Source of the DNA: Sambucus nigra
Taxonomy: Eukaryota; Streptophyta; Magnoliopsida; Dipsacales; Adoxaceae
DNA: 64,000 nt
Assembly: GCA_949130495.1 (NCBI GenBank)
Contig: OX422214.1
Location: 248,996,187 to 249,060,186 of the forward strand
Direction: 5' to 3'
In this document: positions 11,961 through 23,240 of the stretch, piece after piece
Layout: the number at the start of each line of letters is the position of its first letter
How positions within the stretch are numbered: the stretch's first letter is position 1
Program-made: the position numbers and the translations under genes
The notes under the pieces: generated by a model
Told to the model about the DNA's origin: nothing
What the model saw: only the letters and a program-made list of their open reading frames with translations
Databases searched by the model: none

Positions 11961-13776
11961 GCAAGTGTTTATCTTGCTTATTTTGTTGGTGCAATTTCCA
12001 TATTAGTTTAGGAATGATTAGGGATGAAATATATGGAAGATAACCCAAATTGTGATAGGAAATTTGCATGTAGTAAAGACTTAAACCTTATTCTGGAAAT
12101 CTTTTGTGATGTAGGATAATAATCCATGAAATTTTGGTGTAATTAAGAAAGAAATTCTGGGGTAAAACAGATTAGAACCATGATTTAGAGATTTTTAGGG
12201 TTCTTGAGTTTTAAATGAGTTTCGGTATGATTAATCCATGTTTAGTGACGTAAATTGACATGCTTTACGTAGGATGTGTATCATATCATGTTAGGATGTT
12301 AGTAGTACAAGATTTTGGATGTTTGGGGATGTAAAACTTGAAATTGGATGAGAATAGGTGTTAGAACCCGTAACTGCAATTCTGCAGAAATCGCAACACC
12401 TGCTTGATCGATCGATCGAGCTTAGAGCTTCGATCGATCGAAGGCTCGATCGATCGAGCCCCAAACCTCGATCGATCGACCCCTACTGGCAGACTCCTAT
12501 TTACCTTGTTAAATGAGTTAAACTTAATTTATCTTGAAATAATTCTTGGACATCCTTAATAGAATGTTTTGGGAGATAAGGAAGACCAGTATGTTATATG
12601 AATAAATATTGGGGACTTTTAATGTGAGATGAGGATTTGCATTTTGGGATAATTACTTAAGGGTCGATGAATTTATGTATTAAAAGGAGAGGTGCGTAAG
12701 AGAGTTATGTTGGAACCTTAAGAGAATACTTACTGAATTTTATACTTGGGAAGTTAGAGCCCACGAGTGTCACGTAGTAAATGGGAAAAGTCCTTCGAGT
12801 TAAGGTTAGAGACGAACCCTTATACGAAATACTTAATGGGAAAATTAAGGATAAATATTGTAATTATGGGTGATGAGAGAAACCTATACCGATACGATAA
12901 CAAGGGGTATGTTTATATGATTGTGTATGCATATATTATGTACGTGTGAAAACCATGCCCGCGCTACTTGCTATCCCTGAGGTTACCGCGCCGGGACGAT
13001 CTTATCCTGTGTTGCCTTATGGGGGATACTGAGTCGTACCCTAAGAGATAGATATCCATGGTACAGGCTATGGGAATGATAGTTCAGACGGTCCTAAGAG
13101 ACGTGAGGGTATGTACTGACCTCTTAGAGACTTGGAATCTATGCTTTGCCTCAATCTTGTTTGTGTATATATGTTGATACAGTTCGAGAGTGATTCCGAA
13201 CTTGTATATCCCTTAGTGTGAGCGATACGGGGATTGGATAGCAGAGTATGCCTGCACCATAGTTTGTATGTTGGTGCTGTTAGAATGTATATATTATACG
13301 AGTGCTTAATATATATATCTAAAATTTGGGAAATTTAAACTGTTGTTGTGATATGGTAAGTGAGAAATAATTTTGGACTATAAATCGGAAATACTTGTTT
13401 GAAAAGTATAATATGACACTGGGAAACTTTATAAATTAATGAAGCTAAAACGAGAGTTGTGCTACTAATTGGAAGTATCTTTTTAAACAATGATATTGTT
13501 TGGTTTTGAAATATTATGAGTAATTTTAGATAAGCTAAATTGTAGGGAAGGTTAGTGTGATAAAATGATAGGATAAACCTTTGGGAAGGTTAGTGCGATA
13601 GGTGTGCACATTAGAAGAGAGGTGAGAATTTCTCAAGAGAGTGTCGTACTAATATGTTGTTGCATTGGCTTGTATCAATTTAAATACTTGCTAAACGAAT
13701 TTTAAATCATATACACTATCGGGCTCTGACCCGTTTCTTTTTCTCTCTCTCTTGTATATATATGTATGTATTACAG
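11961..13776 (+). other. Putative GC-AG intron inside the LTR
   Basis: The donor CCAG|GCAAGT matches the strong consensus of GC-AG introns. A branch-point-like CTGAC (A at 13729) lies 47 nt before the acceptor TTACAG (13776) and is followed by a pyrimidine tract (TTTCTTTTTCTCTCTCTC). The same three signals occur at matching places in the other LTR families of this window. Splicing itself is inferred; no transcript was seen. Confidence 0.5.
12404..12483. repeat. Palindrome cluster, TCGATCGATCGA type
   Basis: Four palindromic runs built on ATCGATCGAT within 80 bp, in otherwise AT-rich DNA: about 12405-12420, 12429-12442, 12444-12459 and 12467-12480. Lies about 1121 bp into the LTR. Confidence 0.9.
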
Positions 13777-14314
13777 GTGCCCAGCCACAGGGGCGTCTTG
13801 CTTAGGATCTCTTGGAAGGAACGCGCTGCAGCTTAGGTGGGAATTGCAGGTCTCTTGATTAGACGACTTCGTTCATTCGGATCCACTCTTAGTACTTTCA
13901 TCTAGTTGGGCATGTGTAGCTCTTTCCATTATTCCGTTGTTATTGGACATTAGTATTTCAGTTATTTCCAGTATTGTTGCTATGGGATTTATTCAGTTTG
14001 GATGTGTGACTTTAGATTTCGTATGTTGACATTCGATTGACGAATGTATTAAATTAATTGGATTATGTTGCAGAATTTAATGTGGTTTGATTCTTACTTA
14101 TTGAATGTTGTTAATAAAATAAATGATTTTTCTTTAAATAAAATTTGGAAAGTATGTATGAAAATGGTTTTGACATTTAGCTTAATTAATTAGGGTGTTA
14201 AATTGGAAAATTTTATTTTTCGACAGTGATGCTAAGAATGGACCAACTGTTCACCTTGATTTAATTTAATAAAGGAGTGATTGCCCGGTATTTAATTAGG
14301 CGGGGTGTCACAGG

Positions 14315-14326
14315 TGGTATCAGAGC
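14315..14326 (+). other. Primer-binding site (initiator tRNA-Met)
   Basis: TGGTATCAGAGC, two bases after the LTR end, complementary to the 3' end of plant initiator tRNA-Met. Confidence 0.95.
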
Positions 14327-14496
14327 ATCATGTTCTAGTGTCCATAGGATCTGTACGGCTTATTTCGCGTTCAGCGTAACATTTTTGCTATAGAGCCCTA
14401 TTTTTAGGATTGTTGTACCCTTGCTTTTATGTTTAAGTCTTCAGCTATTTGAGATTTGATAATAACTGTAGACTAATAAACTTTTTCACGTTTCAT

Positions 14497-15690
14497 ATGC
14501 CTCCGAGACGTGCTCCGAGGGATAGGCGTGCCCAGGCCGAGCAGCTAGCAGCTCCGGCACCAGGCACAATGAATGCAAATGAAGTAGTCGCCATTGTTGC
14601 TCAGGCGGTGAATGCCGAACTAGCGGTAGTTCAGCAGGCTCCACCTCAGGTTCAGGCAGTGGCGCCATTACCAGCACAGCTCCCATCTGCATGGGAGAGG
14701 GTTAGGGATGCTTTTTAGAAAGCGCATCCCCCTAAGTTCTCTGGTAGCTCCGATATTGTCACAGTTAGCCAATGGAAAAAAGACATCCAGCGGCATCTCC
14801 GTATGTATGAGTGCACTGACGTACAAAAGCAGTTATTGGCTTCCTTTAAGCTGGTGGGGGCCGCATTGCATTGGTGGGAGTCCACTACCACTTTGGAGGA
14901 GAGGGACACGATCCCTATTCAGTCGTTCTGGGAGCGGTTTGATCGCAAGTACTTTCCACCTGCAGTGCAGACAGAGATGAGGCGGAAATTACTAAATCTG
15001 AAGCAGGAGAGTCTTACCGTAGCGGAGTATGAGGAGGAGTTCACGAGACTTCTCACCATTGTGCCAGATGAGGCACCTACTGAGAGAAAGAAGATTATGT
15101 TATTTGTCGACGGGTTAGCTTGGAGGATCCGTCAGCACCTTATTGGGAATTTATCCCTGAGTACTTTCACTGATGTACTCAATGCCGCGTTGCTACATTT
15201 CCAGGATCACCGCTTCCATCTTCAGGGAAGCAAGAGAGCAGGAGAGTCCAGCCAGCAGGGCAGGACCGGGGGTAATAGTGCCAGTGCGGTACCATCTCAT
15301 GGACAGACTCGTCAGCACGAGCAGAGTTCCCATCAGGGGGACCCTGCTAAGCGATTCCGTTCAGGCGATTCCAGGCAGGGATTGGGGGGTTATAGGCAGG
15401 GCCAGCCTAATCAGTAGGGCCAGCAAGGCCAACACTGATAGCAGGGTCAGCAACAGGGCCAGCAGGGCCAACAGCGTGCTAATTAGGGCCAACAGGGCCA
15501 GTGGAGGGGAGGTAACGGCCAGCAGGGTCGTGGTCAGCAGGGACAGAGGGGAGAAAACTTCAGAGGTCGATATTTTGGGTGCGGTAAACATGGCCACCGA
15601 CGTCAGGATTGTCCGGAGGGTGATAGGGCCTCACAGCAGCAGGGAGCCCGTAATGAGCCACAGAGGCCACTTTTTCCACCTGCCCTCCCA
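14497..15690 (+). pseudogene. gag: Tekay-type gag, nonsense-mutated
   Basis: Structural protein that forms the virus-like particle. The start ATG at 14497 opens MPPRRAPRDRRAQ, a usual beginning for this lineage. The retrotransposon gag core lies around 14880-15230 (LHWWES, RKYFP, LNLKQESLTVAEYEEEFTRL). A QGQQGQ-rich linker and one zinc knuckle at about 15571-15612 follow. The knuckle reads YFGCGKHGHRRQDC: the first of the three cysteines of the CCHC motif is Tyr. The frame is one continuous frame but carries stops at 14716, 15415, 15436, 15439 and 15484; several of these are TAG or TGA inside the glutamine-rich linker, the pattern left by C-to-T change in CAG or CAA codons. Confidence 0.9.
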
Positions 15691-15699
15691 GCTCCAGCC

Positions 15700-16380
15700 C
15701 AGGTGCCAGCCCTACCAGCCGTTCCAACAGCTCCAGCGCAACAGGGGCAGTTACAGTATGGACGTGTATATAACGTCCACAAGGAAGCAGCTCCACAGGC
15801 ACCACCCGCGATTGAGGGTATGTTTCCTATCTATGGTACTATGGGTCGAGTTTTATTTGATACGGGGGCAACACATTGTTTTATAGATACGCATTTTGCG
15901 AAGGCCTTAGGGTTGTTAGACACAGCAGAGAGCACCGTGACGTGTGTAGACTCACCATTAGGGAGTGGGTCCCTTATTTTCTTTATATGTCGGGGAGTGG
16001 GGGTAGAGATCGGTAGTTTGGTATTACCTGCAGACATGTTAGTCTTAGACATGCACGAGCACGATGTGATTATCGGTATGGATTGGCTCGCAGCTTATAG
16101 AGCCATGATTGATTGCTTCGGTGGGAGCATTATTTTTTCCATTCCGGGGCAAGAGATGTTTGTAGTGGCGATGCCTTGCCCAGAGGGAGGTTCGACCGCT
16201 CATTTGTATTACATAGAGGAGGATACCTCTAAGGAGGTCATGATTCCCTTAGAGTCGTTCCCAGTTGTCAGGGAGTATTCCGATGTGTTTCAGGAGATAC
16301 CAGGCCTACCCCCCAGTCGAGAGATAGACTTTGTCATAGATTTATTGCCAGATACGAGACCTATAGCACGCGCACCGTAT
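15700..16380 (+). pseudogene. Tekay-type aspartic protease region
   Basis: Continues the gag frame. The active-site motif FDTGATHCFI is intact (DTGA at 15859-15870), followed by the usual MDWLAAYRAMIDC region of this lineage at about 16078-16116. It would cleave the Gag-Pol precursor. Open from 15487 to the stop at 16438. Confidence 0.88.
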
Positions 16381-17150
16381 CGTATGGCTCCGGCAGAGAT
16401 GCGAGAGCTACGAGATCAGATAGAGCAGCTGTTAGGTTAGGGCTTCATTCGTAGGAGTACCTCACCTTGGGGCGCTTCAGTCTTATTTGTGAAGAAAAGA
16501 GATGGTTCACTGAGATTGTGTGTGGACTACCGGGAGCTGAACAAGGTCACGATACGGAATAAGTATCCGTTGCCTCGAATCGATGATCTGTTCGACCAGT
16601 TGAGGGGAGTAACTTTATTTTCAAAGATAGATCTGAGGTCGGGTACCATCAGTTGCGTATTAGAGAGCAGGATGTTTCAAAGACTGCCTTCTTGACAAGA
16701 TATGGGTCCTATGAGGTTAGGGTGATGCCGTTCGGACTCACAAATGCTCCAGCCGTTTTTATGGACTTGATGAACCGAGTATTCAGAGATTTCTTGGATC
16801 AGTTTATCATCGTCTTCATACATGACATCTTGATATATTCACACTCCGAGGAGGAGCATGCCGAGCACTTGAGGCAGGTTCTTCAGACTCTACGAGAGCA
16901 TCAGTTGTATGCTAAGTACGAGAAGTGCGGATTCTGGTTGTGAGAGGTACAGTTCTTGGGGCATGTTGTTTCTGAGCAGGGGATAGCAGTTGACCCGAGT
17001 AAAGTGTCAGCGGTGAGGGAGTGGGGACAGCCCACGACACCGACAGAAGTGCGTAGTTTCTTGGGGTTAGCTGGTTACTACAGGAGATTTATTCGAGGAT
17101 TCTCCAAAATAGCGGGTCCACTGATCAATCTGACTCGCAAGGGGGTACCA
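16381..17150 (+). pseudogene. Tekay-type reverse transcriptase, frameshifted, catalytic Asp changed
   Basis: RT motifs read in order: RAPYRMAPAEMRELRDQIEQL, stop at 16438, [40 protein letters not shown], then a one-base deletion near 16644 after KIDLRSG. Translation continues in the next frame with [20 protein letters not shown]. The catalytic box reads FIHD (16815-16826) where the family has FIDD, so one metal-binding Asp is His. A TGA stop is at 16941 and a TAA at 17151. The enzyme cannot be functional. Confidence 0.92.
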
Positions 17151-17159
17151 TAAGTTTGG

Positions 17160-17640
17160 GATGATGCTTGTCAGTTGGCTTTCGATGAGCTGAAAGACAA
17201 GCTTACTTCAGCACCAGTCCTTGCGTTACCGATGTCGGGTGTGGAGTTCCTAGTTTACACCGATGCGTCCTTACGGGGACTTGGGGGAGTACTTCAGCAG
17301 GAGGAGAAGGCTATAGCTTTTGCCTCCCGCAAGCTTAAGCCGCATGAGAAGAATTACCCCACCCATGACCTGGAGTTAGCAGCGGTCGTCTTTGCATTGA
17401 GGATATGGAGGCACTATTTATTGGGGGAGAAATTCCGTTTGTTCACAGACCACAAGTCATTGCAGTACCTATTCACTCAGCGAGATCTGAATATGCGTCA
17501 GCGCAGATGGCTAGAGTTTGTGAAGGACTACCAGTTTGATATACAGTATCATCCTGGAAAGGCCAACGTAGTTGCTGATGCGTTGAGTCGTAGACCGGTA
17601 GACGAGGTAGCGAACGTCTGGAAGGCAAAGTGGAAGGAGT
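17160..17640 (+). pseudogene. Tekay-type RNase H
   Basis: Removes template RNA during reverse transcription. The acidic residues are visible in YTDAS, DLELAAV, FTDHKSL and VADALSR, so the domain itself looks intact; it lies in one open stretch (17154-17945) between stops. Confidence 0.9.
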
Positions 17641-17849
17641 TGGGTCACCAGGACGTAATAGCATGTTCTTTCATATTCGTTATGTCAGTCACACCCGAGA
17701 TTGTTACGAGGGTGATACAGGCACAGACCACAGACCCATTTTGCCAGGAGCAGATTGTACGACTTTTAGCCGAGGGTGCTGAGTCCTATTCTATTAGTTC
17801 TGATGGAGGTTTACGGTTTAATGGGAGATTGGTGGTTCCAGAAGGGGCA

Positions 17850-18780
17850 AAATTACGTCATGCAGTGATGACCCAATCTCACGGGTCCCGATTTGTGGTG
17901 CATCCTGGAGGGGATAAGATGTACCAGGATATAAGGAGACAATACTAGTGGAGTGGGATGAAGAAGGACATTGCTGAGTTCGTGTCCAAGTGTTCTACCT
18001 GCCAACTGGTGAAGGTGGACCATCAGAAACCGTCAGGATTGCTTCAACCTTTGGAAGTGCCCGTGTGGAAGTGGGAGAGCATTTCCATGGATTTTATTAC
18101 GGGGTTGCCTACATCACAGCGGGGCCACGACTCTATCTGGGTGATTGTAGACCGTCTGACCAAAGTGGCTCATTTTCTACCGGTGCGGAAAAATTATACC
18201 ACGGGTCAGTATGCTCAGTTGTTCATTGATGAGATCGTCAGATTACACGAGTGCCCCTGAATATTGTGTCAGATAGAGACAAGATTTTCGTGTCACATTT
18301 TTGGGAGAGCTTTCAGGAGGCTATGGGTACTTTGTTGAGGTTGAGTTCAGCTTATCACCCACAGACAGATGGACATATAGAGCGTACTAATCCGATGTTG
18401 GAGGATATGCTACGCATGTGTGTTCTTGATTTTGGAGGAGGTTGGGAGCCACACCTTCCACTGGTAGAGTTTTCTTATAATAACTCGTATCAGTTCACGA
18501 TTGGCATGGCTCCATTTGAGGCTTTGTATGGAAGGCCTTGTCGTTCCCCAGCTTGTTGGCTCGAAGTGGGGGATAACAAGTTTATAGGACCAGAGGTGAT
18601 TCAGGAGACCTCCGCGAGGATTGAGATGATCAGGAGTCGCATTCGGGTAGCCCAGGACAGGCAGAAGAGCTACGCCGATGCAAAACGGTTCTTCCGGGAG
18701 TTTAGTGTGGGGGACCAAGTGTTATTGCGTGTATCTCCTATGAAGGGAGTGATGAGGTTCGGGAATAAGGGGAAGTTGGC
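17850..18780 (+). pseudogene. Tekay-type integrase, nonsense and frameshift
   Basis: Zinc-binding N-terminus (a His-rich start around [15 protein letters not shown] and CSTCQ), then the catalytic core with Asp in SMDFITGLP, Asp in IVSDRD, and Glu in HIERT after AYHPQTDG. A TAG stop lies at 17946, and a one-base loss near 18250-18256 shifts the frame within the core just before the second Asp. The last open stretch runs to 19177. Confidence 0.92.
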
Positions 18781-19177
18781 TCCGAGGTACGTGGGACCAT
18801 TTCCCATCATCGAGAGGATTGGGCCGGTTGCATACAGGTTGGGACTGTCAGAGCATTTACATCGCATCCACGATGTATTCCACATCTCGTCGTTGAGACG
18901 ATATATTCGGGATGATATGGCCCATAATCACATTGCGATAGATGAGATCGACTTACAGCCTGATAGCTCTTACGAGGAGAGACCGGTGGCTATCCTAGAC
19001 TATAGTGAGAGGAGATTGAGGTCGAAGATAGTTCCACTTGTGCGGGTCCAGTGGGGGCATCATAATGTGGAGGAATCCACTTGGGAGCGCGAGGCAGATA
19101 TGCGCGAGAGATATCCAGAGTTGTTTTTACCAGGTATGCCTTATTTTCTGAATTTCGTGATGAAATTCCGTTATTAG
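18781..19177 (+). pseudogene. Integrase C-terminus with chromodomain-like tail
   Basis: The segment with GPFPIIERIGPVAYRLGL and the following HDVFHISSLRRYI are the GPY/F-type end of chromovirus integrase. The tail has PVAILDYSERRLRSKIVPLV, VQWGHHNVEESTWE and MRERYPELF, the chromodomain-like pattern of the Tekay group, thought to steer insertion to chromatin. This segment is open and ends at a natural TAG at 19175-19177. Confidence 0.88.
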
Positions 19178-19187
19178 GGGGGAAGTA
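19175..19187 (+). other. Polypurine tract of the Tekay-type element
   Basis: TAGGGGGGAAGTA directly before the TG of the 3' LTR; primes plus-strand DNA. Confidence 0.9.
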
Positions 19188-19865
19188 TGTAATACCCCGA
19201 ATTTTTATGCTATATTAATTTGGGGATTTATTAAATTTAATGTGAGTGAATTATTTAATAAAAATCCGGAAATTAATTATGTTATAATTATTAACGTGAC
19301 GAGAGTTAGTAATTATGGGAAATTTGTTGAATATTACTAATGAGCAAAGTAATATATTATATTGGTTATATTGAATGTCATGAGTGAGTTAAATGACAAT
19401 TTCAAAAATTTAAGTCGGGACGTGCTCGTGTCGCGTCGGGACTAAATTTTGATAAATAAAAAAAAGCGAATATTTTATAAGTTGCCCGTATGGTCGTTTT
19501 GAGTGCGCCAACGCGTCCGGAAGGGTCGAGATAGTCAGAAAAGTGTACCCGGGGGTGTAGTTTGGGTCTCGGGGCGTTTTTAGGCCTAATTAGTAACCCG
19601 GGAGGGCATTTTGGTCATTTCACATTTTTGGGTAATTAAACCCACGAAAATTAGAGGGGCTATATCTGATATTGAGGTTGTCACCTAGGGTTAGAATACC
19701 CAAAACATAGAACGTCCATTGGAGAAGAGAGGAGAGAGCTCTCAAGCAATTCCAAGGCTCAAAACTCAACGGTTTGCACCGCCGCCACCACCAACGCGTA
19801 GATCGCGAGACGGGGAACGCAACCACACCAAAATCAGACGCAATCCAGACTTCTGAAAATTCCAG

Positions 19866-21680
19866 GCAAGTGTTTATCTTGCTTATTTCGTTGGTGAAAT
19901 TTCCATATTAGTTTAGGAATGATTAGGGATGAAATATATGGAAGATAACCCAAATTGTGATAGGAAATTTGCATGTAGTAAAGACTTAAACCTTATTCTG
20001 GAAATCTTTTGTGATGTAGGAGAATAATCCACGAAATTTTGGTGTAATTAAGAAAGAAATTCTGGGGTAAAACAGATTAGAACCATGATTTAGAGATTTT
20101 TAGGGTTCTTGAGTTTTAAATGAGTTTCGGTATGATTAATCCATGTTTAGTGACATAAATTGACATGTTTATGTAGGATGTGTATCATATCATGTTAGGA
20201 TGTTAGTAGTACAAGATTTTGGACATTTGGGGATGTAAAACTTGAAATTGGATGAGAATAGGTGTTAGAACCCGTAATTGCAATTCTGCAGAAATCGCAA
20301 TACCTGCTTGATCGATCGATCGAGCCTAGAGCTTCGATCGATCGAAGGCTCGATCGATCGAGCCCCAAACCTCGATCGATCGACCCCTCCTGGCAGACTC
20401 CTATTTACCTTGTTAAATGAGTTAAACTTAATTTATCTTGAAATAATTCTTGGACATCCTTAATAGAATGTTTTGGGAGATAAGGAAGATCAGTATGTTA
20501 TATGAATAAATATTGGGGACTTTTAATGTGAGATGAGGATTTGCATTTTGGGATAATTACTTAAGGGTCGATGAATTTATGTATTAAAAGGAGAGGTGCG
20601 TAAGAGAGTTATGTTGGAACCTTAAGAGAATACTTACTGAATTTTATACTTGGGAAGTTAGAGCCCACGAGTGTCACGTAGTAAATGGGAAAAGTCCTTC
20701 GAGTTAAGGTTAGAGACGAACCCTTATACGAAATACTTAATGGGAAAATTAAGGATAAATATTGTAATTATGGGTGATGAGAGAAACCTATACTGATAAG
20801 ATAACAAGGGGTATGTTTATATGATTGTGTATGCATATATTATGTACGTGTGAAAACCATGCCCGCGCTACTTGCTATCCCTGAGGTTACCGCGCTGGGA
20901 CGATCTTATCCTGTGTTGCCTTATGGGGGATACTGAGTCGTACCCTAGGAGATAGATATCCTTGGTACAGGCTATGGGAATGATAGTTCAGACGGTCCTA
21001 AGAGACATGAGGGTATGTACTGACCTATTAGAGACTTGGAATCTATGCTTCGCCTCAATCTTGTTTGTGTATATATGTTGATACAGTTCGAGAGTGATTC
21101 CGAACTTGTATATCCCTTAGTGTGAGCGATACGGGGATTGGATAGCAGAGTATGCCTGCACCATAGTTTGTATGTTGGTGCTGTTAGAATGTATATATTA
21201 TACGAGTGCTTAATATATATATCTGAAATTTGGGAAATTTAAACTGTTGCTGTGATATGGTAAGTGAGAAATAATTCTGGACTATAAATCGGAAATACTT
21301 GTTTGAAAAGTATAATATGACACTGGGAAACTTTATAAATTAATGAAGCTAAAACGAGAGTTGTGCTACTAATTGGAAGTATCTTTTTAAACAATGATAT
21401 TGTTTGGTTTTGAAATCTTATGAGTAATTTTAGATAAGCTAAATTGTTGGGAAGGTTGGTGTGATAAAATGATAGGATAAACCTTTGGGAAGGTTAGTGC
21501 GATAGGTGTGCACATTAGAAGAGAGGTGAGAATTTCTCAAGAGAGTGCCGTACTAATATGGTGTTGCATTCGCCTGTATCAATTTAAATACTTGCTAAAC
21601 GAATTTTAAATCATATACACTATCGGGCTCTGACCCGTTTCTTTTTCTTTCTCTCTTGTATATATATGTATGTATTACAG
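19866..21680 (+). other. Putative GC-AG intron, copy in the 3' LTR
   Basis: Same donor, branch-point block and acceptor as 11961-13776, preserved in both LTRs although neighbouring bases differ. Confidence 0.45.
20308..20388. repeat. Palindrome cluster, TCGATCGATCGA type (3' LTR copy)
   Basis: Four ATCGATCGAT-based palindromes, matching 12404-12483 with few changes. Confidence 0.9.
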
Positions 21681-22221
21681 GTGCCCAGTCACAGGGGCGT
21701 CTTGCTTAGGATCTCTTGGAAGGAACGCGCTGCAGCTTAGGTGGGAGTTGCAGGTCTCTTGATTAGACGACTTCGTTCATTCGGATCCACTCTTAGTACT
21801 TTCATCTAGTTGGGCATGTGTAGCTCTTTCCATTATTCCGTTGTTATTGGACATTAGTATTTCAGTTATTTCCAGTATTGTTGCTATGGGATTTATTCAG
21901 TTTGGATGTGTGACTTTAGATTTCGTATGTTGACATTCGATTGACGAATGTATTAAATTAATTGGATTATGTTGCAGAATTTAATGTGGTGTGATTCTTA
22001 CTTATTGAATGTTGTTGATAAAATAAATGATTTTTCTTTAAATAAAATTTGGAAAGTATGTATGAAAATGGTTTTGACACTTAGCTTAATTAATTAGGGT
22101 GTTAAATTGGAAAATTTTATTTTTCGACAGTGATGTTAAGAATGGACCAACTGTTCACCTTGATTTAATTTAATAAAGGAGTGATTGCCCGGTATTTAAT
22201 TAGGCGGGGTGTTACACAACA

Positions 22222-23240
22222 ATTATCTAGCATGAAGATATACCAATTAAGATTCGCTAGATAATCATGAAACAATCAGCTAAATATGATCAATTAATGA
22301 CAAATCAATAGCTAGTAAACAAGGAATCACACAAAGAATATAGAAATCTAATCAGGTGTGATAAACGGAATCATATGCAAAATATCAATTTTGAAACAAT
22401 AAAACCTGCATATAAATCAAGTCAGTCCAGAAAGCTTCCAGCAGTACCAAAAAATATACCAATTTAACCAGAGGACTGCAAACAAAAAGAAGAAGAAAAA
22501 ATCCAGACTGTTGTTCGAACGAGCCAGGGACGTCGCTCAAAGGAGATTAGGACGTCGCTCGAACGAGACTTCACGCGACTTGGTAATGTCGCTCGAACTA
22601 CTTCTCGTGACAGTCAAAACTTTCACACATTCCCAGAAATATCATATATTTTTGTCCAATGAAAAAATTTCCAGAAAAAAATACTAGGAAGGCTGCTAAA
22701 ACAGTAAGCTTTTAACACAAAATGTAAAAAAACACATAAAAACTAACAATACGAGTTAACATAGTACCGATGTGCTCAAACATGGACATGGAATGTATGT
22801 GCATGAAACTACAACAAATGAGTCACAATTCCAACACATCGAAAAGATCAAGAAGATCTAATTGATAGTGATAAATCATCAAACTTTATCATAGCCATAC
22901 GATAATTAAAGTGTGAGCTTAATGAACTAAACAAACTACATGCACACAAATCCATATTTTTGACGATTCTACAAACAATAGCGTCAAATTGCAATGTTTC
23001 AACATTAAGATTAGTTGTGCAAACCCATTTAAATTTTCTCCAACAAAACTCCCTCATAAATATATAATTTTTCAAGTTCTTTTGGTTTGCTTGGACCCCC
23101 ATCATTTCATTATCCATGTGGTTAGGACATTGGGTCATTATTAACGATGCTTAGAATGATCTTAACCACTGTTCAAAAGGGGTTGTTTCGAAGTTGATAT
23201 AGATTTTGATTTGACTTTGTATATATGCCAACATTTCACA
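22222..23240 (-). other. Internal part of the gag-only element between the two insertions
   Basis: About 1.0 kb flanked by the Ty3 insertion on the left and the copia insertion on the right. No protein motif was recognised, including in the 96-residue minus-strand frame at 22848-23138. A CpG-rich stretch at 22512-22605 repeats GTTCGAACGA and GTCGCTCGAACGA motifs. Confidence 0.65.
22512..22605. repeat. Palindrome-like cluster, CGCTCGAACGA type
   Basis: GTTCGAACGA, ACGTCGCTC twice, GTCGCTCGAACGA and GTCGCTCGAAC within 95 bp; looser than the clusters in the LTRs but built from the same self-complementary TTCGAA/TCGA core. Confidence 0.6.

Larger units (their letters stand above)
11283..14312 (+). 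repeat. 5' LTR of the Tekay-type element
   Basis: 3030 bp, TGTAATACCCC to GGGTGTCACA. It contains a possible TATA motif (CTATATCT at about 11755), a leader with several CCAC/GCC-rich stretches ending CCAG|GCAAGT at 11960, a palindrome cluster at 12404-12483, and the block CGGGCTCTGACCCG at 13720-13733 with TATTACAG|GTGCCC at 13769-13782. Matches 19188-22216 throughout. Confidence 0.95.
11283..22216 (+). mobile_element. Ty3 chromovirus, Tekay/Del type, complete but inactive
   Basis: Full element with LTRs 11283-14312 and 19188-22216, primer site, gag, protease, RT, RNase H, integrase, C-terminal chromodomain-like region and polypurine tract, flanked by a perfect 5-bp target duplication CAACA (11278-11282 and 22217-22221). 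The domain order PR-RT-RH-INT with a chromodomain-like tail is that of chromoviruses; the ~3-kb LTRs and the tail's VEESTWE..MRERYPELF pattern fit the Tekay lineage. The polyprotein has at least eight in-frame stops and two frameshifts. The two LTRs differ by roughly 2-3% over their first 600 bases by eye, so the insertion is fairly young. Confidence 0.93.
19188..22216 (+). repeat. 3' LTR of the Tekay-type element
   Basis: 3029 bp, same organisation as the 5' LTR, with donor CCAG|GCAAGT at 19865, palindrome cluster at 20308-20388 and acceptor TTACAG at 21680. Followed by the target duplication CAACA (22217-22221). Confidence 0.95.
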
